Part shown: positions 1-9,522 of the stretch, piece after piece
How positions within the stretch are numbered: the stretch's first letter is position 1
How the letters are laid out: each line of letters opens with the position of its first letter
Assembly: GCA_021234155.1 (NCBI GenBank)
Contig: JAJEKV010000095.1
Span: 1,119,524 to 1,183,523, forward strand
Direction: 5' to 3'
Length of the DNA: 64,000 bases
DNA from: Isoetes taiwanensis
Taxonomy: Eukaryota; Streptophyta; Lycopodiopsida; Isoetales; Isoetaceae
Translations under genes and position numbers: made by a program
The notes under the pieces: generated by a model
What the model saw: only the letters and a program-made list of their open reading frames with translations
Database searches by the model: none
Told to the model about the DNA's origin: nothing

Positions 1-190
1 CCTTTTTTTGTGTGCCCTTTTCCCTTCCATTTTACTTTTTCCCCTCCCGTTTTCCATGCCCTTTTTACCTTCCCTTTTTCCATCTCCTCTCTCTTTCCCT
101 TTTCCATGTTCCCTTTTTCTCTTCCCCTTTTCCATTTTCCTCATTTTTTTTTCCCGTGCCTCTCTCTCTTTCCCCCCTTTTCCATTCTTT
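1..190. repeat. Polypyrimidine array, cut by the window edge
   Basis: The plus strand is almost purely C and T, with islands such as CCATGCCC and CGTGCCC spaced a few tens of bases apart. It closely matches 12346-12480 inside Helitron H_c, so it belongs to the same cargo-type array. No Helitron end is visible at its right edge. The open frames across it encode only Phe, Pro, Ser and Leu and are not genes. Confidence 0.85.
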
Positions 191-193
191 TTT

Positions 194-217
194 GGGTTGC
201 CCCTAGGGGGCAAACCC
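194..217. other. Inverted repeat at the array edge
   Basis: TTGCCCC (197-203) pairs perfectly with GGGGCAA (207-213) across a 3-base loop, exactly where the pyrimidine array stops. It could be a structured boundary of the array. It lacks the spacing and CTRR end of a Helitron terminus. Confidence 0.5.
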
Positions 218-243
218 TCATTTGTATGGGGTTGTGGCATATC

Positions 244-269
244 CTGAGTATATGCTGGAATATACTCAG
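244..269. other. Perfect 10-bp inverted repeat
   Basis: CTGAGTATAT (244-253) and ATATACTCAG (260-269) are perfect reverse complements with a 6-base loop. No flanking duplication or gene context explains it. Confidence 0.5.
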
Positions 270-461
270 AATATGTTGATGACTGCTCTAAACGGATTGT
301 ACCCTGTAAACTCGCGGTCATTTGTGTTCTAAATCGAGAAGAGTCCAACCTGTTAACCGGCATGGCAGACAGAAGCTCGAATTTGATGAATCCGAGTATT
401 ATCTTGGTTCGAGTACCCTGGCATTTGGACGACTTACATCGTCATAATTTTCTTCTCGTGG

Positions 462-566
462 TTGATCCCTGACCTATCTGAATATCTACCAACAATAGAA
501 GATTGGCACTCGCAATGGAATATTAGGAGGCAAGCCAAGATTGAAAAAGAAGCCTCAGCTAAGAAG
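462..566 (+). pseudogene. Probable upstream exon of the CCAR1/DBC1-like gene
   Basis: This stretch reads IPDLSEYLPTIEDW and then a basic, coiled-coil-like run ending in two lysines. It stops at a good splice donor (AAG|GTTAGT at 566/567). The motif resembles the VPDL..CLPT..EW segment in the DBC1 domain of CCAR1/CCAR2 proteins. Just upstream, LLVV is readable only in another frame, so one base appears to be gained or lost near 458-464. The exon start was not found; the stretch from about 360 may belong to it. The match rests on one short motif, and the link to the clearer CCAR exons at 2794-5948 is inferred from order and strand. Confidence 0.4.
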
Positions 567-1056
567 GTTAGTAAACAATTATTTCCTGGCAGAAAGACTT
601 TGGAACATTTGAAAATGGAAAATTTAGTGTTTCAATGTAGTTGAATCTGATGGGACAGTTGAGAAATGAACAGAAAGGGGAGAAAATGAATACAAATAGG
701 AGTATAGATCTGAAAGTCTGAGAAGTTTATCTGGCAATTATGATTTTCCCATCTCTAATTAGGGCTAGAATGTGGAGACATATTTGGGTAGAATGTTTAG
801 ATTTTTGGACAAAAATTTCAATCATTTGTTGTGTTGGTAAATAGAGCTGCAGTTAGGCACCGTAAGGCGGTTTTGCAACCCATGGAATACCCAATACCAT
901 CATCTATTAGAGATCAGACGCACCTATAAGGGGTCATAATAAAATTGTCTGCAAGAGGGCATGAGGTGAACACGATGTCAACTAAAAGAATATGAATAGC
1001 GTCATATTAGGGAGAGGACAAAAAACTCGGTTTGGGGCATGCAAACCTATGAAATT
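567..1056 (+). other. Probable intron, no feature seen
   Basis: This is AT-rich non-coding DNA between the upstream CCAR-like exon and the retroposon at 1066. It has no long frame, repeat or RNA gene that I recognise. Confidence 0.4.
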
Positions 1057-1065
1057 GCACTTTCA

Positions 1066-2744
1066 GATCTTTGAGAAGAATGCGTTTAGGGTTTAGCAGC
1101 GGCTAGGGCGGCGGCAGGCGGCCGCCCGACCTCGTGCTTCTATTTTTCTTGCACGTCTGCTGCTGGATGAGTAGCCAGTGGAGAATCTGGTTACTGGCTT
1201 ATGCATTCGGTGATTTCTTAGCGGATTTTGAGAAGGTGGACGCAGCTTCAAGTTTTGTAGCAGAGGTTTCTTTGATGTTCGCCTTAACATTCGAAGATAC
1301 TCTCCAGCACAAGACCTTGAGGTCAAGAAACTTTCTTGCCCTTTCTTCTGCGTCTAAATCAGCTTATACAGAAGCCATGATGCATCAACAAGTCGTTCTT
1401 GTTTGTTGGTGCTGCTGAAGAAGATTCAGTTACAGGGTTTTATGGTATGATCTATTTCCTTCTCTTTTGTGGGTTTCTTGGCCAGTTTATTTCGTCAGAT
1501 TTCGGGTCAGAATAGAAAAGTTGCACTCAGTGTGGCTATGCTAGGTGGCTGCTGCACTCATTGCAGTCAAGGAAATCTACTGCACTCACTGTAGTTTGGG
1601 GCTCTAAGATACTCCTGGGTTCGGTTCCTATGTTGGGGAGGTGTTCAAGCCATAATGACCAGGTCGAATGTTCTTCAGATCATTAACATGGAAGAAATAT
1701 CCATCCTTCTAAGCGGATATTTTAAGGCATTGGGATCAGTTGGAGCAGAGAATGAACTCGAACTGTGTGGTCCCTCTACCATTTGTCTGCTGAGGCACTG
1801 GTCATTACTTGGGGTATGCCACACTTCTTATCGACTGCAGGTTGGCCATTGCAAGATTGGTACTCAAGTTTTATTCAACCGGCATCTTAAGCACTAATAT
1901 TTTGCAATGGTTTTCTGATGTTGAGCAGACTTGTGTTATATTTAGTATCCTGATTCTTGTAATGCTCCTTTGTATGAAATTTTTCGGTGGATGCTCAAGG
2001 TGCAAATGACCATCAGAAATGGGTTGCTTTAGCTGAGTATTTGTAATGTCTTGGAAGGCGTTGGGGGAGTGTGAGTGCATTGTTTTTGCTCAATTTCAGG
2101 TCTAGCAGATTCTGAATGCTTTAATATGTGCGCCTTGGAAGGGGGTTAATCTTTTCATGTTGGCCCTCTTCCATCCCAGCTGGAAGGAAGGTCTGGTTGT
2201 TGGAGACAATACTATGAAAGGGGGCTCTATTAAGGTGAAGATCTAGGAGGCATTTGGATCGGGAGGACCAAATGTATTTACTATTGCTTATCAGCTTGCT
2301 GGTTGGTTGAGTACAATGTTGATGATGCCCAAGCTGGTGACAAAGTAGATGATGAAGTAGTAGACCACCCATTGGGGAGGCCTCTAGAAGGCATTGGCAT
2401 CTTGAGAAGATAGCGAGGCACTTACCTCTTGGAAAAGAGGAAGGAGTCTCCTTGTAGTACCTTTTTGCAGATGTGCAGCTTGGGGCCAAGTTAATGCGCG
2501 GGAAGACATTCCTTCACCTCTACCTTTGTCTATCAGTATTTTCGGGTGGTGTTTCTAGTGGCATCTTCTACATGCATCATGGGGTTCTTCTCCTTTTGAT
2601 GATCTCCTATAAGTGGTGTTGTTTTCCACCTCCATACCTGGGTGGTTTTAGTACTTGTGCAGACATGGTTAGGCTATCTGGCTATTATAGAGCCATGAAT
2701 AAATGTATTTACTTACATATTATTAATAAAAATAAAAATATCTT

Positions 2745-2784
<40 letters not shown>
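1066..2784 (+). mobile_element. Poly(A)-tailed retroposon with 9-bp target duplication
   Basis: The segment ends in 34 consecutive A residues (2751-2784), preceded by AATAAA-like motifs around 2724-2738. GCACTTTCA is present at 1057-1065 and again at 2785-2793, directly after the tail, as expected for a target-site duplication. The 5' end is GC-rich (GGCGGCGGCAGGCGGCC near 1110), like a LINE promoter/5' UTR or the 5' UTR of a retrocopied mRNA. No long frame spans it, and I saw no reverse transcriptase or endonuclease motif. It may be a non-autonomous LINE derivative or a decayed processed pseudogene. It lies inside the CCAR-like gene, on the same strand. Confidence 0.6.
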
Positions 2785-2785
<1 letters not shown>

Positions 2786-3617
2786 CACTTTCAAGAGAAT
2801 GCAAAGTGCAAGGGAGAGGGTAACACAAGCATCCGAAGCATACCAATATGCCAGCTTCTGTGCAGTTATGCTCTATGACAATATCTCTTGATGGACTTCT
2901 TGATTATGAAGATACAGATAGAGAGGAATGCACTTTTGAGGTATGCACTGCAGCTCAAGTTCAAAACTAGAGAATGGTTGACTTATTTCCCTTCTATGTA
3001 GCTTTCTCTATTTGCAGAAGTGTTTCAGAAGATGCTGCAATTCAAGATGGGAAGCGTGATATTGGATGGATTGGAGGTGAGGGTGCTATTAGGAACTATG
3101 TTGCTTGGGACCCATTTGCGATGCAATCATGTAACCAGTTAATTGTGCATTTTGTTGCTTTACTTCTACAGGCCGTGCGGCAATCAAGCTACGCTCGTAG
3201 AAAGGATGAAAAAAAAAAGATTTAGGCAAGATGGTAAAACTGATGATGCAGAGCATGAAGGTCCCCATAAGCTAGCAAGTTCTCTGATAAGCCGGTAGCA
3301 CATCCAAAGATTGATAAGGCAGATACAGATGCGAAAACTAAACAAGCAGACAATGACATTGAAGCACCAGAGGAAACAAAGCCTGAAGATAATGGTTTGG
3401 GTTGCTGACAACATTGAGAAGCTCAACGATGCAAAGCTCGAAATAACAGATCAGGGCAACAAACTATCCGAGAAAACGAGCGCCAAGGAAATGAAGGATT
3501 CTTCACAAGGCAAAGACATGCCAGTAGAGCACGTTCTTAAAATTAAGTGTACTGTTGTTGCAGGAGAATGCTGAGGTACATAAAGCATAGAAGATAGTTG
3601 ACAAAGAACTTTTAAAG

Positions 3618-3719
3618 GTAATCAATGCCATTGCAATTCTTCATGGTTGCTTAGGTGTGAAGATTTGGGTAATCAATGCCATTGCAATTCTTCGTGGTTG
3701 CTTAGGTGTGAAGATTTGC
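3618..3719 (+). repeat. 51-bp tandem duplication at a splice donor
   Basis: The first 51 bases of the intron (3618-3668, beginning GTAATCAATGCC) are repeated at 3669-3719 with one or two differences. The GTAATC donor sequence is therefore present twice, 51 bp apart. Confidence 0.85.
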
Positions 3720-3986
3720 AGCTAGACTTTATATCCTTACTTGTAGATTGCACTTTGCAGGCATACCGCGTTTTTGACAAGAATTGGCTTGGATTTATCA
3801 AGGTCTATTTGATTCAGTTTATTGTCTGGTAACCTATTGGTCTGGCGGTTTTGCGTTAACATGGTGGCAATAATTCAGGCTGATGATATGCGCCGGCTAT
3901 TACATTCCTTGGGAAGGTACCTGATACACCGCAATGTCAAGGTTTGTATAGTCAATTTATGCTTTCCCTCTCTCATTATTATGCTA

Positions 3987-5829
3987 TCTTATATTATAAT
4001 GTTATAGCGTGTGTCTTTAATGGAGCCCTAGATCGGACGATCAAGGATTTGATTGACCAACGGTGGAGATGATGTGTGCGTGTCTTCAACTAAAGTTTCA
4101 TCTTGACCATGGCTCCAATATGATTCACTCAATCCGACAGTCGAACGATGAAAGGGAAAAGGGAAAAAGGAAAAGGGGAAGGGAAAAGGAGAGAAGGAAA
4201 AGGAAAAGTGAGAGAGAAAGGACAAAAGGAAAAAAGGAAAAGGGAAAAGGGAAAAGGAGAAATAAGAATATGAAAAAATAAAAAATGGAAAAGGAAAAAT
4301 AGAAAACAAAAAAGGGGAAGAAGGAAAAGAAACAAAAAAGGGTAAGGAAGGGGAAAACAAAAAGAGAAGGAGAAAAGGGAAAAAGGGAAGATAAAATGAC
4401 CGATGGCCAAAATTCACTCAATCCGATAGTCAAAAAGGGAAATGGAAAAAGGAAAAAGGAAAAGGGGAAGGGAAAAAAGGAAGAGGGAAATAAAGATAAA
4501 CGGAGACAAAAACAAGAAAAAAAATGGAAAAGGAAAAAAAGAAAATGAAAGAGGGAAAAGGAAAAAAAGAAGGAAAGAAGGAAAAAGGTAAAAAGGGTAA
4601 AAGTGAAAAAGAAATGAAGTGAAAAGAAGTAAAGGAAAAAAAATAAAAACTAGGAAGGATGAAAAAGGAATTAGAAAGGATGAAAAAGGAAAGATGGGAA
4701 AAGGAAAGGAAAAGGAAATAGAAAAGGGGACAGAAAAGGAGAGGTAAAAGGGCACCAAGAAAATGGTAAGAAAGTATGGTGGGAAAAGGAGAAAAAGTTA
4801 AAGGAAAATAAGAAAAGGTGGGAAGAAGGGGACAAACAAAGCGCATGGGAAAAGTGAAATAGAAAGGAAAAAGAAAGGGAGGAAAGGGGCAAAAGAGAAT
4901 CTGGGAAAAGGGCACGAGGAAAAGGCTAAATGGGAAAGGGCGTGGAAAAAATAGGAAGAAAGAAAGGGTGAAGAAAGAGAAAAAAGGAAGCAAAAAAAGC
5001 ATCTAGAAAAAGGGTGAGGAAAAAGATGGAACAGAAAAGGAGGAAGGGGAAACGGCATAGGACAAAAGGGAGGAAGAAAAAGATGAGTAAAGGGGAAAAA
5101 GAAAGGGAAAAAAAGCATGGGAAAGGGAAAAGTAACAAGAAAAACAGGAAAGGAGAAATTGGAAAGGCAAAAAGGGGGAGGAGGATGGGGAAAGAAGGCA
5201 AAGAGGCACATAAAAAAAGTTGAGAAAAGGGAATAGAAAGAGGCATATAAAAAGGGAATAGGGAAAGGGAAAGCCAAAGGGAAAATGAAAAGGAAGCGGG
5301 AAGGGAAAGGAAAGGGAAAAAATGCACGGGATAAAGCTAAAGGATGGGGAAAAGATGAAAAGGGAATGTAAAGTTGAAAGGACAAGGGAAGCAGAAAAAG
5401 GAATGTAAAGTTGAAAAAGGGCACGAAGAAAAGGGGAGAGGGAAATGGGAAAAGAGATGGAAAAAAGGGCACGTGATCAAGAGGAAGAGGATGGGGAAAG
5501 GAAGAAAAAGGGCACATAAAAAGGTGAGCAAAAGAGAACGAAAAAAAAATGCATGGGAAACGGGAAAGAGAAAAAGAATAAGAAAAGGAAAAGGAAGGGA
5601 AAAAACAAAAGGAAAAATAGAAAGAGCTGGGGAAAGATAAAAAGAAAGGAAAAAAGTCCATCAGAAAAAAAGAGAAAGGGAAAAAGGGGAAGGGGAAAGG
5701 GAAGCCAAAGGGAGGGACAAGGGGATTAAAAAAAGAAAAAAAGAGAGAATGAAAAAATGGTAGAATGAATAGGTTTTTGTCCGCACAGATTCCTAATTTA
5801 TGCCCGGCAACGCTGGGCACCATTACTAG
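3987..5829 (+). mobile_element. Complete non-autonomous Helitron (H1)
   Basis: The 5' end is TCTTATATTATAATGTTATA, preceded by A (3986). The 3' end has the hairpin GCCCGGC (5802-5808), AAC, GCTGGGC (5812-5818), then 7 bases, then CTAG (5826-5829), followed by T (5830). A|TC...CTAG|T with a subterminal hairpin is the canonical plant Helitron structure and gives an A/T target with no duplication. It carries no Rep or helicase frame; almost all its interior is a polypurine array. It sits in the last intron of the CCAR-like gene and increases that intron from about 71 to 1914 bp. Its termini match those of H_b to H_e, so the family was probably mobilised in trans. Confidence 0.92.
4141..5770. repeat. 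Polypurine array, cargo of Helitron H1
   Basis: The plus strand is nearly all A and G, with occasional GGGCAC, GCATGG or GGGCACGAG words. These are the reverse complements of the CCATGCCC and CGTGCCC words in the plus-strand pyrimidine arrays, so this is the same repeat in the opposite orientation. Such DNA can form triplex (H-DNA). Long Lys/Glu/Arg frames on plus and Phe/Pro/Ser frames on minus follow from the base composition. Confidence 0.95.
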
Positions 5830-5948
5830 TCTATAAGATTCACTTTGATTGACAGGACCTTGTTGGTTGTGCCTTGTTGGAAAGTAAATCACGAGATGAC
5901 CGCATCATGTATGTCAGATTGATAGAGAATTTTCCAACTACCCAGTAG

Positions 5949-6500
5949 TGATATTGTTCTGTAGATGTCTGGCCAATATTTTCTAATTTCATGCTTTGCA
6001 TGAGGAGGCGCGTATTGAAAATCGGAAGCTTACAGATTGCAAGTTCTATCTACTTGGGGATTAAGATGTGTTAAGTACTTAAATCAGGGTTGTTAAGTCC
6101 TTCCCTTTTCCAGTTTTACATTGGCATCTTTTGTAGGAGCGAGGTTGAAATATCTTGCATCATGTGTTGTGAGCTCTGCCATACATAGCCTTTAGTAAAA
6201 TGAAAGGCTTGAGGTTTAGACCAAAGCCTTGCTTACACCTAAACTTGGTTTTGATAGAATCTCTATGGTGATGAATCAGGATAGAAATAGATACAAGGAG
6301 ATTTAAAGTAGGCACCTAAGAGCTGCTGGCATAAAGTAAGTCAGAAGCCTGTTCATGGCCTAGCCAGATTTGATGTCAATAAGTGTTGCCATGTTCTCCA
6401 CCCAAGCAGTATGGTAAAAACTCCAGGTCTATAACCTCAGCTAGAGGAATATGCAATCTTTGAGAAAAGCAAGAATCATCTTTCAGTCCCTTTAAGTTGA
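5949..6500. other. 3' flank of the CCAR-like gene, nothing recognised
   Basis: This is AT-rich DNA just after the TAG at 5946-5948. The proximal part may be a 3' UTR. The distal part (6200-6500) may be further decayed LINE on the minus strand, but I could not support a frame. Confidence 0.4.
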
Positions 6501-7260
6501 GTTAAAGATCATGACATCAAGTCTTTTGCAGGTTCACTTGCTTTGGAAGGGCTTCTAAAAGTTGGAGGTATTTTTTCTGTAGCATGACCTCTCAAAGTCC
6601 AAATGAAGCTCTCCAGTTTCTCCAATTTATAAGTGAAGGCCAAATAATATAAGGGAAAGGGGACATTCCTTTTTAAATCCCAATTTTTGAAAATAATTGC
6701 CCATTGATTTTCAACCCCATTACATTGTGATAAAGTCAATACTAGGAGTTCCATACAGCTTTACTATCTCATGTGCAATATCTTGGAAAAACCAACACAA
6801 ATAGCTTGTTAAATAGGTATGTAATGATTGGTGCCAATGCCCCAACCCCATGTATAATAAGCTCAGGTTGGATCTTCACAAATTTTCACAAATTGAAGAA
6901 GAAAATGAATGCCTTTACCCCCTTCCTTCAACCTTTAAACTTGACATAGAGGCTACGTAAGCTGCCCACACCTGGACATTCTCGAGTAGATCTATATCAT
7001 TTATTAGCCGATGCACTGCTAGAGAAAAGTTTCAGCATGTCCTCCCTAGCTACAATAGCAGGTCTGAAAGCCCAAGCGTGCTTAAGTTGCCTTTTGAGCA
7101 ATCCCCATATACCATCCATTGTGTCACATAGAGCCTTTCCTTTTCTTAAGTTGCCGTTTGAGCAATCCCCATATACCATCCATTGTGTCACATAGAGCCT
7201 TTCCTGTTCTGCTTATATCATTTGAAAAGCAATTCCATTGGTTGGTCAGTCTCAAAGTGA
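6500..7260 (-). pseudogene. Decayed LINE reverse-transcriptase region
   Basis: Minus-strand fragments read, in order, an AFRPAIVAREDMLKLF-like segment (7170-7000), then GVGALAPIITYLFNKLF (about 6860-6800), then PLYYLAFTYKLEKLESF (6680-6600). The middle fragment resembles the segment before the fingers of LINE reverse transcriptases (..L.P.I..LFN..L). Stops and frame shifts separate the pieces, so no protein can be made. I did not see the YADD box or the endonuclease. The assignment to a LINE is tentative; the region was also altered by the small tandem duplication at 7081-7208. Confidence 0.35.
7081..7208. repeat. 64-bp tandem duplication
   Basis: CTTAAGTTGCCTTTTGAGCA and the bases that follow (7081-7144) are repeated from 7145 with only a few differences. 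The duplication lies inside the decayed LINE-like segment. Confidence 0.85.
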
Positions 7261-7316
7261 TAGCCAAGTAGTGTGCCTCTTTGCTTTTTGGTAAGAGTTC
7301 TGGTTACAGTAACACC

Positions 7317-7376
7317 AACCAAAGGTGCATGGTCCAAGGCCTTATTAACCAAAGGTGCATGGTCCAAGGCCTTATT
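7317..7376. repeat. 30-bp perfect tandem duplication
   Basis: Two identical 30-bp copies beginning AACCAAAGGTGCATGG occupy 7317-7346 and 7347-7376. Perfect identity suggests a recent event. Confidence 0.9.
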
Positions 7377-8236
7377 TGATAAAAGGTATTCACTTAGCTA
7401 GTAACATAGTTTGAGATCTTTCCATATTGGTGAAAAGCACATGTGTGTTTTGTAGATTCTGGCCGCTTTTGAAATCCATTTAAAGTTTATGGATCTGTGA
7501 TAGTTCCCAAAGGTGACAACTCACATATTCTATCATTGGGAATTTGCTTTTGTCTGCAAAAGTGCTACATTCACCTGCTTCTATTTCGCATATATATAGT
7601 TGTTGGTATTGTCTGGGTCATATTTTGTCCTCCTTAACGAATACCACATGTGCTATGTGGAGAATTCTCTTGACTGTTGCAAGGAACTTTGAAGCATAGT
7701 TTGTTTGTGAGCTCAGCTTTTACAAGAGAATAATAACATTTCATGCTTGAATCCGCTATTTTCAATCAAGATCTAATGCTTAATCATTTATTAGGGACTG
7801 GATTGTTTTTCAGTTGGTAAATACAACCTTGGTTTGTGGAGTTTCACACATGGGGCATAAGATGAGAATGGTGGATTCAGAATTTTGAGGCTACAAGTTC
7901 TCCTGAAAAGTTTGCATCATGGAACAAACATGCATTAGGGCGCATAACGAGGGAGTGCTCTCAAGAATTCAAAGTTATGATATTATTAAAAGGGACATAT
8001 GGATAAATCATACATACAATGGGGATATACAATATACAAGGTCCATAATAAACCCGTCTCATTAGGTACTACAACAAACATACCTCTAAGTGGCTCAGTT
8101 CATCATTTACTATAACAAGCATGTATTTAAGGGCCATTCTTCATAATGTCATGGTATCAAATTGAAGTAACAATCTTGATTGATTGTGAAAACATGAAAT
8201 TGAAGTATGATTTAAGCCACTTCACCCTCAGGCCAT
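7377..8236. other. Anonymous AT-rich DNA
   Basis: I saw no gene, RNA or clear repeat. TGGTATCAAATTGAAG near 8152 faintly resembles the tRNA-Met primer-binding site of copia elements, but no LTR was found next to it. Confidence 0.4.
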
Positions 8237-8251
8237 GGAGGGCAACCCTCC
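8237..8251. other. Hairpin at the left edge of the H_a array
   Basis: GGAGGG (8237-8242), CAA, CCCTCC (8246-8251) is a perfect short hairpin next to the start of the pyrimidine array. H_a has lost the family's usual hairpin/CTAG end here; whether this hairpin replaced it is unknown. Confidence 0.45.
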
Positions 8252-9522
8252 GTGCGCAGCACCTTGTTTTCTTTTCTATTTCCCTTTTCCCATGCCCTTT
8301 TTCCCACCCTTTTCTTCTTTCTATTTTTCTCGTGCTTCCTTTTCCTCCTTTTCCCACCCTTTCCCTCTTCCCGTGCAATTTTCCCTTCTTTCAACCCTTC
8401 CTTTTTTTTCTCTCTTTTCCTTTCCTCATGTCCTTTTTCCCTTTCCCTCCTCTCCATCACTCCCCTGCTTCCCTTTCCCTTTTTTCCCGTTTCCTTTTCT
8501 TGATGGATTTTTTTCTTTCCGTTTTCCTCCTTTGCCGATCCTTTTCCTGTGCACTTTTTCCCTTCCTTTCCTTTTTCTTTTCCCTTTTTCCATGCCTTTT
8601 GCACATTTGTTTTATTCTCTTATTTCCTATACCCATTTTCCTCTTTTCCCCACCCTTTCTCTCTTGCCCCTTTTCTTTTCCCTTTCTTCTTTTTTCCCTT
8701 TCGTCACCATTTTCCTCTTCCCTTTTCTCTCATGCCCTTCCCCCCTTCCCTTTTCTTGTTTCCCTCTTTCTTTTTCCTTGTGACCTTTACCTAGGTTCCC
8801 TTTCCCCCTTTTCCCTTTCTTTTTTCTTTCTTCTCACTTTCCCTTTTTCTATGCCCCTTTTCTTTTCCCCTCTCCCCATCCTTTTCTAATTCCCCCTTGT
8901 CCCTTCCCTTTTCCTCATTTTTCCAACCTTTCACTGTTCCCTTTTTTTGATGCGTTTTTTCCCTTCCCTTCCCTTTCCCTCTCTTTTTTTTTTCCCTTTT
9001 CCTATGCCATTTGTCCCTTCCTTTTTCCTCTTTCCTCAACGCTTCTCTTTTTCCCCCTTTTCCCATGCTCCTTCCTTTTCCCATGTTTTTTTCTCCTCCC
9101 CATTTCCATGCTTTTTTTCTCCTTCATTTTCTCCTTTTTTCAATCTTTTCCTCTTTTCCTTTTTTTTTCATGCCCTTTACATTTACCTTTTCCACTTTAT
9201 CTCTTCCTCCTTCCCTCGTGCCATTTTCCCAGGTTCCCTTTCCCTTTTTCGTTTTCCATGCCTTTTTCTCTTCTCTTATCCCCACCCTTTTCCTTTTACC
9301 CTTTTCTCTTTTCCCTATGCCTTTTTGCCCTTCACATTCTCTCTTTCCACTTCCCTTTTCCTTTTCCCCCTTTTCATTTACCCTTTCCCCTTAAAAGATC
9401 GAAGCATGACCAATCACAGTGTTGGTAAGTCGTGCAATCAATCTAGGCCTTCGGATGCATCCAGATGATCTCGGCCATTCAAATTAGGGCTCGATGCACT
9501 ACACACTTACGGTATAACATTA
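8252..9522 (-). mobile_element. Helitron H_a (outermost of a nest, 3' end missing)
   Basis: A pyrimidine array (8262-9400) is followed by the family's conserved 5' region: CATGACCAATCACAGTG, then a CTCGGCCATTCAAATTAGGG-like stretch, then GGTATAACATTA. At 9522/9523 it is interrupted by the CTAG end of H_b. The missing 10-13 bases of its 5' terminus (TAATATAAGA on plus) are found at 13634-13646, beyond H_c. Its array aligns by eye with that of H_c (12475-13590), so H_a and H_c are close paralogues. Its hairpin/CTAG end is absent, so it is 3'-truncated relative to H_c. Confidence 0.75.

Larger units (their letters stand above)
2794..5948 (+). pseudogene. CCAR1/DBC1-like gene, 3' half, disrupted
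   Basis: CCAR1-family proteins are nuclear scaffolds in transcription and splicing, with an acidic coiled-coil region and a C-terminal EF-hand-like domain. Exons read here: about 2794-2940 (AMLYDNISLDGLLDYED-like segment), 3002-3076 (LSLFAEVFQKMLQ), 3172-3617 (Lys/Glu/Asp-rich), 3761-3802 (AYRVFDKNWLGFIK, an EF-hand-like loop), 3879-3941 (ADDMRRLLHSLGRYLIHRNVK) and 5856-5948 (ALLESKSRDDRIMY, then TAG). All junctions are GT-AG and the last three exons join in frame. The big acidic exon has about three frame changes, one at a 10-A run near 3210, and an in-frame TAG near 3590. The 3942-5855 intron holds a whole Helitron; without it the intron is about 71 bp, like its 76-bp neighbour. Either a pseudogene or a real gene with homopolymer assembly errors. 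Confidence 0.6.

Noticed and set aside
197-213. Hairpin as a Helitron 3' end
   Set aside because: No CTRR|T follows at the right distance, and the array orientation would require a 5' end here.
8147-8170. Copia primer-binding site (TGGTATCAAATTGAAG)
   Set aside because: Only the first eight bases fit the tRNA-Met complement and no LTR end precedes it.
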